A DNA stretch of 64,000 nt from Aphelenchoides besseyi (GCA_024699855.1 JAMPIQ010000001.1:1860001-1924000), one strand, 5' to 3'; positions 48,156 to 59,192 are shown, counted from the stretch's first letter. Numbers and translations: made by a program. Notes: generated by a model from the letters alone, not told the origin.

Positions 48156-48285
48156 ACAATTCCCGACACTAATATGGTCCATTGAAGTAAGTGCAAAATG
48201 TTAATGCAATAACACGAAATTTTAGTGGCCGGTAGAATACGCAATAAGGCGCGCCGAACGGCGCAATACACGAATGACTCATTAA
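48061..48285 (+). CDS. Orphan small membrane protein overlapping the preceding gene in another frame
   Basis: Exons 48061-48186 and 48226-48285 join in phase 0 to encode 61 aa: MAVIPFFCTSFFPYDWPIIV, a membrane helix (IIVVLHLLFALILS), then WSIE joined to WPVEYAIRRAERRNTRM. The part after the intron aligns with WRINNMLNRIGRRNED of the upstream orphan, and both follow nearly identical introns. The ATG comes directly after an in-frame TAA. It overlaps the last exon of the upstream orphan by 95 bp in another frame, so one of the two models may be incomplete, or they are alternative products of one locus. Confidence 0.4.
48187..48225 (+). repeat. Duplicated intron, copy 2
   Basis: A 39-nt near-identical copy of the intron at 47752-47789; one base longer. 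Both copies are phase 0 and are followed by TGG (Trp). Confidence 0.8.
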
Positions 48286-48397
48286 GCAATGAAAAAGAAA
48301 AAATCAATCTTGTTGCAGAAATCTCCACTACGTCGCAATTATGGCAATCGTAGCTGTTGGGTCTTGACAAAGACCTGACAAACATTCCTCTGAACCC

Positions 48398-48411
48398 CGC
48401 CCGATCGGGCG
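48398..48411. repeat. Perfect 14-bp palindrome
   Basis: The sequence cgcccgatcgggcg equals its own reverse complement. It lies between the small orphan and the next candidate exon, about 400 bp from the two hairpins. Confidence 0.75.
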
Positions 48412-48430
48412 CCTGCCGTTTTTGTGATTT

Positions 48431-48892
48431 CAGGCGACGCCCGTCGTAGTAGGAGAGTTTTTGTTTTTACTCTTGTTCCCGATTTTACGAAATAAACCAC
48501 TGAACCAAATAGTAGCATTCACAACGGCCGCGCAATCAACATCGCAAAACCTTATCTGTAAGTTTATAATCACTTATGTTTTATTCTCTTTGCAGACTGT
48601 CAATCTTCGATTCCATTCATTCCAAAAATTCCGCCGAGATTCTTTGAGGTATTTAAAAGATGAGATTGAAAGTACATCGAATTGATTTCATAATTACGCA
48701 TTTGCAAACCAATGGCCCAACGCAACGTATTATCCGTATCAGCCGCAACTATCGACTCAAAATCCTGCAAACTACTCATTATCATCCTCTAACTTTCCAA
48801 TGTCTTCAAGTCGCAACGCAATCAACTTCGTTTTTATCTCAAAACAACACTTTCGACAGCAGCTGAAGCAGATTGGCGCTCTAAACGTTTAA
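48431..48892 (+). CDS. Possible third orphan membrane protein of the same locus
   Basis: A tgatttcag acceptor at 48432 opens a frame reading ATPVVVGEFLFLLLFPILRN and ending ..SQNLI before a gtaagttt donor (48552). The next exon starts after ctttgcag (48595) with YCQSSIPFIPKIPPRFFE. A further Tyr/Pro/Gln/Asn-rich frame (NATYYPYQPQLSTQNP) runs to a stop at 48890, but I could not find a clean splice into it. There is no clear start codon, so the borders are provisional. A hydrophobic helix followed by a Pro-rich tail would fit a small membrane protein. Confidence 0.25.
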
Positions 48893-49119
48893 ACCCTTTA
48901 AAAATGCTACATTGTTGTTCATCGCAATTCTAGTCGACTTATGTTACTATTTATCTTATTTTTCGTTGGCGATTGTTTTTAGCCACCTTTCCATTATGTT
49001 TTCAAAACAATAAACAAAGATTTTTGCTAATTGTTGTTCGAAGCCGTTGAAACGAAGTGAAATTGCGCGTCATGAACATTCGATTGGTCGTCGTTCGCTT
49101 GTGTGTTTCAGCCAACTCG

Positions 49120-49739
49120 ATGCAAATGGAAACTCATCGCAACGACATTCCAACGGTCGTTTCGCGCAAAGTTGAAGTCGAACCGCGAATTCTCGTGGAA
49201 TGTGATGAAGTTTCTCGTTTGCTCAATCTGGTAATCCGATTTACTTGTGTTCGAAATGACTTCATGAGGTTTAGCTGACTGACGAGAATCACGTTCATTT
49301 CGACGCGAATCGAACCAAGTCCGTGTACTATCAGTGAATCGCCGAATGTTGCAGCGAATTTCGAGAAAAAAGCGAGATGATCAGCGGTAACGATTGTTGA
49401 GATCGTTCTTTCCAAAATTGATGGTGAAAATGCAAGAGGTCGCACGGAAATGCGATTACGACGAACACACGCCGGGCAATCGATTTTGGTAATCGAAAGC
49501 TTCAGCAACAATACTTACTCCGTCTGTTCAGATCGTTGATTTGCGTGTTTGATCATGAATCGATGAAGATTGTGGCTGATGTTCTCGGCAAGAGTCAAAC
49601 AACCGTTAAAGATTCGAACGCTCTTGCCGTTTTGATTAAAAACAAAATCAACGGGGGTTTCAATAGTAAGTTTGATCAACTTGAGGGTTTTGCAAAAATA
49701 GAAAACCACTTTGTCGCGGTGATTTACAACCCTAACTGA
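49120..49739 (+). CDS. Orphan, possible multi-exon gene
   Basis: A model with introns of 44, 32 and 51 nt gives about 140 aa: METHRNDIPTVVSRKVEVEP, then LVECDEVSRLLN, a basic middle (RISRKKRDDQR), LQQQYLLRLFRSLICVFD and SMKIVADVLGKSQTTVKDSN, ending FVAVIYNPN. The last exon is convincing as protein; the middle introns are not (one donor is gtgtac). A 39-nt optional intron near 49665 keeps frame either way. The ATG follows a tgtttcag acceptor by 8 nt. No family recognised. Confidence 0.3.
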
Positions 49740-49886
49740 CACCCAAACTGACGCCCAACGTCGACTGACCGCGCACTTTATGAAAAGTGTTATCAAAGCG
49801 CGCGAACACGTCCGCATTGAAGTTGTTGTTTTTGCAGTTTGATAGTTTAACGTTATCCAACGCAGTCCACTGTAATCTTCTTAAAA

Positions 49887-51357
49887 ATGTCTCGAAAAAC
49901 GAATTTTGGTGCTGGTAAGTGTTTACGAAAACTCTTTAAATCTTCAGAGATCGATAAAATCCCGTGTAATTTTCAATTTCAGGACCAGCAAAAGTGCCGG
50001 AAAGTGTAAGTTGTCATGAAATGATCATTTTTAGTGAATGCTTGATCTTCAGGTCTTGGAAAAAGCCCAAACAGAACTTCTCAACTACAACAATCTCGGG
50101 TTGAGTGTGTTGGGTAAGCTCGATAATTGATAGCAAGTAGAGGACGTTTTGGAATTGCAGAGATGAGCCATCGAAGTGGTGATTTCGCCAAAATTCTCGG
50201 TCATGCAGAGTCTTTGCTTCGCGAACTGATGTACGATAACCTTTTCTTCCAAATTTTAATGTCAATGGTTTAGGAAGATTCCTGATGATTACGAAGTTCT
50301 TTTTATGCATGGAGGTGGTACCGGTCAGTTTGCCGCGATTCCTCTCAACTTGTCCTATTTGGCAAGCGATCCGGAGAATCCAGCCGCTGACTATGTGATC
50401 ACCGGGACTTGGTCACAAAAAGCGGCCAAAGAAGCCGAGAAGTATGTTGAAGTGAACAAAGTAAGTGACTATATTTCGACTTGTATTTTTGTGTTTTAGG
50501 TTCTTCAACTCACTCAACACGACGCAATTCCACCGCAAAGTGAATGGAAGTTAACTGACGGTGCTGCATATTTATATTACTGTGCCAACGAAACAATTCA
50601 CGGTATCGAATTCCACGAGACTCCAAAGGTTCCGGAGAATGTGCATTTAATTGCCGACATTTCGTCAAACATTCTTAGTCATTCAATTGACATTTCGAAG
50701 GTAGTGAAGAGGAATAGGGCGATTTAATATTTTTGCATTTAGCATTCGGTAATTGTTGCCGGAACTCAAAAGAACTTGGGAATTAGCGGTTTAACCATAG
50801 TGATTGTTCGGAAGAACTTGATCGGTCACGAACGACCATACACACCTGGGGTCTTGAACTACGCGGATATCTCGAAGAACAAGTCCTTGTACAATACGCC
50901 GTGTGTTTTTGCGTAAGTCGAAAGGAGATCATTGTAAATTTATTGTCGTATTCAGAATCTACATCACAAAGTTGGTGCTTGAATGGATAAAAGAGCAAGG
51001 TGGTGCTGCAGAGATGGAAAGACGAGCAAAAGTCAGTCCTTTTATGGACCTTACAAAATTGAATGTTTGCAGGAAAAGTCGGACATATTATACGAGACTA
51101 TTGATCAATCCGGTGGTTTCTATCAATCGATGGTCAAGAAAGACTCTCGCAGTCGAATGAACGTGCCGTTTCGCGTACGTTCGGATCCTGAGCTTGAAGC
51201 GAAATTCGTCACGGAAGCAGCGAATGCGGGAATGATTTCATTGAAAGGTCATAGATCTGTTGGTGGAATTCGGGCCTCGCTCTACAACGCGGTTTCCATT
51301 GAAGAAACGCAAAAACTGGTTGAATTCATGAAAACCTTCCAACGTGATAACCAATGA
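49887..51357 (+). CDS. PSAT1: Phosphoserine aminotransferase
   Basis: PLP enzyme that converts 3-phosphohydroxypyruvate and glutamate to phosphoserine in cytosolic serine synthesis. The N-terminus [20 protein letters not shown] is typical. Active-site blocks: [39 protein letters not shown]-type [16 protein letters not shown], and the PLP-lysine stretch [20 protein letters not shown]. The C-terminus reads [20 protein letters not shown] and [20 protein letters not shown]. About 370 aa with short introns, full family length, no missing key residue. AATAAA follows at about 51380. VDAC lies 480 bp downstream on the same strand. Confidence 0.95.
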
Positions 51358-51835
51358 ACATTGTTGGCCAAATCTGTGAAATAAATCTACTTATTTTTAT
51401 CATAACATTTGTTCGACTCTGACGCCCAAGCACAGAAATGTGGCCAGCTGTCACGTGATGGATGCCATTGCACTCGGTTTGTTTATTTCGCAAACCCAGA
51501 ATGCACTCAAATCGATTGGCTTCTTCCTCCTTTTGGCTATTCGTTTCAGTTTCGATCGTTTCGACTTGAAGCTTGAGGTCTTCTTGTTGAGATTCGTTGG
51601 GTCATAGGACGCTCACGTTTCGGAGAACACAGCGCACATACGGCGGCCATTCCGCAGTCGGTCGGTTTCTGGTTGTTTACCGCCGTTTGGGGTTCGCTTC
51701 TTCTCTGTAGGCTGTAAAATTCATGTGAACAGTTTTTGTTGGTGTTTCGCTCGAAAATATTTCCATTTTAGTCTGATTAACTTTTATTTTCAGTATTCTA
51801 CGAACGCTCTCAACACACGTGCACAAGCAGCAGAA
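51358..51835. other. PSAT1-VDAC spacer with VDAC 5' leader
   Basis: This 478-bp gap holds the PSAT1 polyA signal and probably the VDAC promoter. A tattttcag acceptor near 51794 suggests a spliced VDAC leader. No gene seen. Confidence 0.4.
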
Positions 51836-52821
51836 ATGGCTCCTCCAACTTTTATCGATCTCGGAAAACAAGCTCGTGATGTGTTCACCAAGGGATACAG
51901 TGAGTTTTTTTGATTCAATCAATTGAAGCAACCTCATGAATTTTATAGATCATGGTGTGCTCAAGGTCGATACCACAACTCGTGGCAATGAGAGCGGAAC
52001 AGTTGAGTTCAAGACCAATGCAACGCACAATTTGAGCACCGAAAAGTTGGGCGGCAACGTCGATATCAAGTGAGTCGGCTGAAACGTAAACTGATTGTTA
52101 TCGCGGCTTCAGATACAAAATCCCATCGCACGGCATTGTCCTGACCGAGAAGTGGGCAACCGAAGGAAGTCTCGGAACCACTTTAGAGATTTCCGATCAA
52201 TTTTCGCGCGGTTTCAAAGTCACCTTGGATTCGTTGTACGTTCCGAACACCGGAAAACGAGACGCCCAAGTCAAGGGAGAATGGACGAACGAGAATGTTA
52301 AGGTAAGGGTGTGAAACTTGTATACATTGATCAAATTATCGTTTCAGCTTAACGCCAACTTGACCTTAATCGGCGGTCCATTGCTTAACTTGGCCGGTGT
52401 ATTCGGACACAACGGTTTCTTGTTCGGTGTTAACGCGAAAGTCGATGTTGCTGCCAACGAATTGAAGAACACGAGCGTTGCTTTCGGATACCAAGACCCG
52501 ACCTACACCGTCCATTCGTTTACCAACGATGGCAAAGAATTCGGTGGTTCGTTGTATCATCGTGTGCACAAGAACGTTGAAGTTGGCGCATCATTGGGCT
52601 GGATCAACGGTGAAGACAAGACCTCATACGCATTGGGATCGGTTTACCGCGTTAGTCCGGATCTTATTCTTCGTGCCAAAGTCGACAACAAGTCGAATGT
52701 TGGACTCGCCGCTACTCACTCCTTGGGTCCGAATGTCACCGCAACCGTCTCGACTTTGTTCGGTTTGACCGCCGCAAATGGAACTAACAAGCTCGGTTTT
52801 GGCTTCGAATATGCTCCTTGA
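51836..52821 (+). CDS. VDAC: Voltage-dependent anion channel (mitochondrial porin)
   Basis: A 19-stranded beta-barrel of the outer mitochondrial membrane that passes ATP, ADP and small anions. The start MAPPTFIDLGKQARDVFTKG is the classic porin N-terminal helix. Alternating amphipathic strands follow, for example DIKYKIPSHGIVLTEKWATE, KVTLDSLYVPNTGKRDAQVK and GGSLYHRVHKNVEVGASLGW. The C-terminal signature KLGFGFEYAP matches other VDACs. About 282 aa in four exons (51836-51898, 51949-52069, 52113-52302, 52348-52821 approximately), normal length. No anomaly. Confidence 0.95.
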
Positions 52822-53111
52822 TCATTTTATGTTCAACGGACCAAGTATTCTCCGTTTTCTATCTAGTTTGTGTGTTGCAATGATTGTGAATGTGTATTGG
52901 GACTTAGTTTAAAGATTGTGATTTTAACCTGTGGTTTACCGAAAATAAATTCAGTAAGCAAGTTCGATTCTTGCACTGTGTACTTTCTTGGAGTAAAACG
53001 AAACCATTGGATTTTGAGAAAACAATTAAGACGAACGATGTTTTTCGTTTGATCACCGGATTCAGAATCGACTAAGCTTGTCGATTGATCGTGTTCGTCA
53101 ATCGGAGTCAA

Positions 53112-55069
53112 GATGATGCGTTCGGGTCTTTTGTTGCCGGATAGTCGAAATAACTTGATCGCTTTCTGGTAAGCTTCATTCATCTAATGTTAACTTCGAG
53201 TTTGCAGGCTTTTTGGATTGTGTAACAATTTTGGTAATGAGTATCTACTGTTGCTTTCTAATAGCTCCGTTTAAGCGTATGTCGTGATGCTCTCGGCTGC
53301 AAAAGATATTCTGGAACCCGATGAGCACAATCCAATCAATGGAACGAACATCTCTTGTATTGTAGGTGGTTTTTCATTTATCATCAAAGATTGTCATTCA
53401 GGAGGATCGATCGACCGCGAAATGTTCGCAGATTTCAACTGGTGCCGTTCTTCTGGCCGACATCATTCCATCGTTGGTCATAAAGATAATCACTCCGTTT
53501 GTCTTTACTTCCATTGCGTACAAGTGAGTATATCAATTGAGTTTTCAATCTTTTCTTAGTGTTCGTCAAGTTCTCGTTATTTCCCTTCAATTCTTCTCAT
53601 TTGTTGTTGTGGCAACATCGAAAACTGCGTTCATCGGGCTCAGCGGTTTGCTATTTCTTTGTGATGACATCAATTCGCTTGTAGGCGTTGTACTGGCAAG
53701 TCTTGGAAGTGGATTGGGAGACGTTACCATGTTAGCATTATCTTCTCACTTCCCGAGGTTGTTTGTTGTTGTAAGCTCTTGATCAAAGCGTTTTAGCAAT
53801 GTTATTTCTTCATGGTCAAGTGGAACGGGAGGTAGGTAACAAGAGAGGCTGTTACCGTCTCGTTCTTCTGACAAGTGGAATATGAAGACGGAGAGACAGT
53901 TGAACCTTTTATTTTTGTATACACGCGATTAAAAAGTTTCTGAATCCTTGATTACAGGAGCTGGGGTTATTGGCGCGGTGGCCTATGCATTTTTGACGGA
54001 CAAATCGTTGGTTAACATGACTCCACGACATGCACTTTTGAGTATGTTGGTTGTTCCGTGGGTTTTTGCATTCACGTGAGTTAAAAGAAGTAATCAATAG
54101 ATAACAAATCTACTCAGGTTCTTCTACTTGCTTCGAACACCATTTACGGTTTATAAGGTGGGTAGCAGTTTTATTGCTATTGGGAGTCTATAAATCTAGG
54201 CAACTTTGTTGCAACCCAGTACGTACTTCATTCCCACCGATGCGAGTGATTTTCATGCGGAAACTTCTTCTTTACATTCGGATAATCCTGAACGTCGTTT
54301 GTTGCAAGATTCCGAAGAGTCAAGTGAAGAAGAGCGCGAAGAAATAGAAGATGTTGAAGCAGTATCGGGAGTAATGCAAAAACTTCGATTGATTCAGGTT
54401 GGTCTTTGTATTGGAATCATCTCACGATAGTTTATTTCAGCCGTTGTTAAAATACATGATTCCACTGTGTGTGGTAAGTCGCGATTTCGAAAAGCATTAA
54501 AAATAATCTTGTCGTAGGTCTATTTTGCTGAATACTTCATCAACTATGGATTTGTAAGTTCGTACGCTACACTTTTAATAACTTTTGGTTCTCAGTTGGA
54601 ACTGTTAATCTTCGATTGCAATCACGGATTCAAATTATCGCAAACAGCACAATATCGATGGTATAACGTTTTGTATCAAATTGGAGTGTTTGTTTCACGA
54701 ACTTCTGTGGGAGTGTTTACGTTGCCTCTCAAATTCATGCCCGTAATAGCTGGCTTACAGTTGGTGAACGCGTTTGCTTTTGCCCAACAAGCAATGCTTC
54801 ATTACTACGATCACATCGCTATTGCATTCGTGTGGATTTTGTACGAAGGAATTCTTGGTATGTTCGGGCAATGTTGTGAACTAATCGTGAAAGTTTAAGG
54901 TGGAACTGCTTATGCTCATACTTTTCATTCCGTTCATACGTCCATCCCACGACGCCGTCGTGAATTCTCGTTGGCATTCGTAACGATGTCGGATTCTATC
55001 GGGATTTTAATCGCCGGCCTGAGTGCCATTCCTGCCCACAATTACATTTGTTCGCGGTTTTTCAATTAG
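53112..55069 (+). CDS. CLN3: Battenin (CLN3), lysosomal membrane protein
   Basis: CLN3 is a polytopic protein of lysosomes and late endosomes, linked in humans to juvenile Batten disease and to export of glycerophosphodiesters. The start at 53112 (MMRSGLLLPDSRNNLIAF) joins to WLFGLCNNFAYVVMLSAAKD, the diagnostic first membrane segment. Further blocks: STGAVLLADIIPSLVIKI, SLGSGLGDVTMLALSSHF, SSWSSGTGGAGVIGAVAYAF, and the acidic cytosolic loop ESSEEEREEIEDVEAVSGV. The C-terminal part reads FAEYFINYGFLELLIFD, RWYNVLYQIGVFVSRTSVGV and ILYEGILGGTAYAHTFHSVH, ending SAIPAHNYICSRFFN. About ten exons. AATAAA lies at 55164. Confidence 0.93.
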
Positions 55070-55499
55070 CTTTCAAGGTGACTAATACTCGGTTACCGTC
55101 CTTCACTTGTTATATCATTCCAATGTAACGTCGGTGCATAAACTACGTGTAAAATCTGAAGTCAATAAACCAATGAGTTCAACTGATTTGCATAAGCGAT
55201 TGTATTCAACGACGAAACAAACGGGAGTCGCGTCCAACGAGATGGCTGAACGACCTCGAGCGCATTTTGCGAGATGCACCTGTGAGCTTTTGCGTTCAAT
55301 TTTGGGAAACGGCGCTCGTTGTTGTTTCCGTCGGCGCATGTGACGACCGGTTTTCTTCTTTTCGTCTTCAACGCTTTTCGAACTCAACTATTTCCTGACG
55401 ACGGACATTTTTGTTTGTAGACTTCAATTGCTTAACACGTGATGTTAATTTTCTATGTAATCTTAATACCAATCGAACTGTAGGGTTGATGTGACCGCA
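55070..55499. other. Spacer downstream of CLN3
   Basis: Contains the CLN3 3' UTR (AATAAA at 55164). Overlapping open frames of 78 aa (+) and 90 aa (-) at 55107-55387 have no recognisable domain and no splice support. Confidence 0.4.
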
Positions 55500-55828
55500 A
55501 TGCCGAAACGACAGGAATTACTTTCTGCTAACGAGACGTTCGCACGCTATGAACGACGGTCACCCACCTTTGCAACTGCAGATCCCTATCGCCAACACTC
55601 GCCGGTTGGATTTCAAACGCCGTTGAGTGAACCAACAAGTCAATTTGTGGTTACCGAATTTGCTCCAGCTAAACGAAAAAGTACGTATATTATCTAAAGC
55701 TTCCTTTGCTTATTTAAGAGTTTTCAGTTAACTACAAGTGGATCGTTGCCATTGCAATTGCCGTTCCGATTTTCGTTATGTTGGTCCTATTTTTTGCCGT
55801 TTGGTTACAAGAATTAGGGTGGATTTGA
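55500..55828 (+). CDS. Small single-pass membrane protein, unrecognised
   Basis: Two exons (55500-55680, 55728-55828) give about 94 aa. A polar N-terminal half of about 60 residues (MPKRQELLSANETFARYERR, SPTFATADPYRQHSP) is followed by basic KRKINYKW and one strong membrane helix (IVAIAIAVPIFVMLVLFFAVW), ending LQELGWI. No signal peptide, so probably an N-in or tail-anchored protein. It follows CLN3 on the same strand, and an ATAAAA-type polyA signal lies near 55955. No family recognised. Confidence 0.6.
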
Positions 55829-56319
55829 GTTACAATCACAAGTTTGTTCATTCGATGCGTTTAATTGCAATTACCAGACCTCAGCCCTTTTTAAAGCAGA
55901 TCAGTTAGCAACCAACTTGTCACTCACGTTGTGTTGTTTTAAATGATACTACGCAATAAAAGCTTTATAACATGAAATGTTGAGCATATGAACAGCTGTG
56001 AATGTTCCGAAATTTGATGTTAAACAATCAACTAGTCACTTTGAGAGCTCTCTCGGGCCTTCAGTGCATTGTGTTCTGTAAACCAGTTGAGAACTTTCAT
56101 TGGCCTCTTCCGAAGAAGACAACCGAGGATCTGAACAACTTATAATTGTCAAATAAAAAAGTTAGAATTTGTCTTGAACTTTAATTCCCGTCGCATTTAA
56201 TTGTCATTCCAACTACTCGAAGAAAATCGATTGAGTTGAAAGTCAGAAACCTCAGCCTTTGCACGGAAAATAAGTTTTCACATTTCTATTTTGTTTTTGG
56301 CTTTTATTTTTGTTGTAAA
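55829..56319. other. Spacer upstream of SON
   Basis: An AT-rich 491-bp gap with an AATAAA near 55954, probably the upstream gene's polyA signal, and another near 56153. The SON promoter should lie here. No gene seen. Confidence 0.4.
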
Positions 56320-59192
56320 ATGTCCGGAAAGAAGGAGAAAAAGAAGAAGAAAACGAAGACATCAAGCGACGATATTTTGGAATCATTATTTCAAGACATC
56401 AAAACTGTTGGACCAGTGAGTTTGCGAACATTTTCATGCCTTCAATTGAGTTTTCAGGTCGAAGATATTGCCGACTTACTCGAAAAAGAGCAGAAACACA
56501 AAGACGGAAAGAAGAATGAAAAGGAGAAGAAGGCTAAGAAATCGAAGAAAGAGAAGTCGTCGTCCAAGAAATCAACTGACGAATCGAAGCCGAAGAAACA
56601 CAAACGATCGAAACGCTCACAATCACGCGATTCGAGAAGACATTCACCACCAAACAAAAGAAAACGATCTCGTAGTCCAGGTTTTCGAAGGTCGTCGACA
56701 TCGCCCGAAAGACGCACTCGAAAACGAAATCTAACGCCACCGATGTATCGAAAGAATTGGGAATCGTATAAATCGAAGTAAGTGATCAGTGACAGTTATT
56801 GTTTTGATGTTTACAGATTTGAATGGGGCAAAACTCGGACTCGTGGTCGTGATGGTTTGTTGCCGTGGGAGAAAGATCGATGGTCGAGATCGCCGAGTTG
56901 GTCGCCTACACGATACGTACGTCGAAATCGTTCCAAATCGCCAAGACCACGAGAAATCGACGAGGATCGAATTGATAAAGCAGAACTGTTGCGAATTGCA
57001 CGAAGGAACGTGAGTCGTCTAGCAATAGAAGGCCGTCTACCTAAAGGAATGGATATGGGATCAACATTGAAAAACAAATCGATCAAAGAACTCATCGGTT
57101 TGTTCGTGTTTCTTGTTTATGAGTACGTAAAATTGTTTAGATTTTTGTTACGAGATTCAAAAACGCGACTTTGAAGTGCCGGTACCCGAATCGTTTGTGC
57201 CGACGAATGCTAACGAAGACGACTATGATACTACCGATTTTACGTCCTATCCCGTTCGTTCGTCAATCAAAATTCGAATAAAAGTAACTTCTGATATTTT
57301 ACTTCTTTACCAGTATGTCGGTTTTAGGACGGTGTTGAGAAAACTGCAAAATCGAAATTGGAGCGACTGATTGAACAGAATGCACTTCGAGATCATTTTC
57401 CAATTTCGTCAGGCGAGAAACACAAAGGCGATAAGGTAAAATAAGAGTTTTCGAATCTCAACAATGTTTTTCTTCTAGGACTGGATGCCTGTTGAATCTG
57501 CGGAATCAGTTGTCGGAATTGTACATACGTTGAGTAAAAAGACCATTAAAGTTCCGACCGCTTACACGGCCTATCAACTGAAAGATGATTACAAATCGCA
57601 GCCCTCGACAACTCAATCGACTTTCAACGAAGCAAATGTTGGTGTCGATGAAGAAAGCAACATTCCGATTCTTTTGCCGCCACCACCTCCGCCCAAAATC
57701 TCACCGCTTAACTGTTACCCAACGTCATTCAGAGTCCCTGAACCGGCACCTTTAACAATCGTGTCAAATGAGGAGTTTATGTTGCAAAGTGATGAGTCGA
57801 TAATCGCCGAAGTTGTGGAATCGCTTCTATGGCAAGTGACAATGCAACTGGAAACTCCAATCCCTCAAAAACCAAAAGATCTTGCAAGTTTTATGTCCGC
57901 TCAACCTGTGGAATTCAAATTACCCGAAGAAGCAGTTTTGAGTAAACCGGTGGTAAATAGACGATAATCAACGTAAATCGAGACAAAACTTCTAGGCTCC
58001 ATTGGCTATTGGCGGTCTTGTGTCACGACGAGCACGCTTGGTGAAGGAGTTGGATTTGGACAAAGACAATCATCAGTTACGATTGGAGATTGCGGATATT
58101 GATCTAAAGGTTTGTTCCTTGTTCTACCAACGATCTTTACAATGCAATTTCGTATGGTTGTTTGTGATTTGTATTGCAAACTAAATTCTGAATACATACC
58201 GATGTTTGTAGTACAAACTATACATGATAACACTACGAAATTGCATTGTATTCGCATTTTCAGGACACCTATCGGACGTACGAAGAGTGCAGTTTGTTCA
58301 ATTGACTTTTTACTTTGCATTTCATTTGATCAGAAAACAAAAACGGTTGGGACATAGCTTTCATGTGATGAAGTAAATGAAAAGTAGTGAAAAGTCAATT
58401 GAATGAACACTCTGAACTTTTCAGCTCTTTCGACGATTGTTTTTCATCGGTTTCTTTCGTGTCGTGTTTTTTCATTGTTTAGATTCGATTTAATTTTGTT
58501 GTTAATCATTGGATTTACAGCTGAGTTTGTGGGCAAAAACGACAAGCGAAACATCCGCTCATTTTGGAGCGGCGGCCGTCATGACACAGGAGATCGAGCC
58601 TCGACCTGTTGCTAACTCGATTTGGGCAACAAAGGTAAGCGATGGAGAAGAGCAGTTTCAAACCATTGATTTAGGATACGCTTCGTAATGCACCGGAACT
58701 AAAAGGCGGTATTGGTGCTCATCTTCTTCAACGAATGGGTTGGCGTCCTGGTCAAGGACTCGGACGAGATTTGAACGGTCCCGTGATGCCGTTGATATTG
58801 GACGTTAAAGCCGATCGTAAGGGTCTACAATCTCAACGCGACAAAGCAGCTCCACGACGTGAACAAGCGGCCAATCTGAATGGTATAAAGTAGGAGTGAC
58901 GGTGAATTATGAGCTTTGTTTTAGGTCGAAATCCGGTTACTGTTATCATGGAATACTGTGCCAAACAAAAATATCCACCTCCACTTTTCGCACCAATTGA
59001 AGACGGACCACCGAATCAACGACGTTTTGGATGCAAAGTAAACTCCAATTATTTGAACATCTCATCAGTCTCTTTATGTTTCAGGCAGTTTTGAACGGTA
59101 TCGAATACGATGCAGCTACCGCTTCGACGAACAAAAAAGCAGCTAAAGCACAAGTCTGTTTTATCATGTGTCAGGCGTTGGGCCTTCAATGA
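56320..59192 (+). CDS. SON: SON-like splicing co-factor (RS-rich, G-patch, double-stranded-RNA-binding domain)
   Basis: SON is a nuclear-speckle protein that aids splicing of weak introns. The N-terminus is a Lys-rich then Arg/Ser-rich region (MSGKKEKKKKKTKTSSDD; RRHSPPNKRKRSRSPG). Next are KAELLRIARRNVSRLAIEGR and a SON-type block ending LPSE-like PISSGEKHKGDKDWMPVE. A Pro run (PPPPPPPKISPL) lies in the middle. The C-terminal G-patch is KGGIGAHLLQRMGWRPGQGL with GRDLNGPVMPLILDVKADRK; the dsRBD is NPVTVIMEYCAKQKYPPPLF then NGIEYDAATASTNKKAAKA. It lacks the long vertebrate repeat arrays. One intron (58110-58520) is 411 nt, ten times its neighbours. Confidence 0.88.
58139..58249. repeat. 16-bp perfect inverted repeat in a SON intron
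   Basis: Arms acaatgcaatttcgta (58139-58154) and tacgaaattgcattgt (58234-58249) are exact reverse complements. Between them sits a smaller palindrome, gtttgta-g-tacaaac (58204-58218). Confidence 0.75.
58290..58414. repeat. Second, imperfect inverted repeat in the same SON intron
   Basis: A left arm (58290-58326) and right arm (58375-58414) pair with gaps around a perfect 13-nt core: tcaattgactttt (58298-58310) and aaaagtcaattga (58391-58403). Confidence 0.65.

Noticed and set aside
49134..49511. A 125-aa minus-strand frame with ATG and stop
   Set aside because: It is antisense to a plausible spliced plus-strand gene and looks like low-complexity Ser/Thr/Arg sequence.
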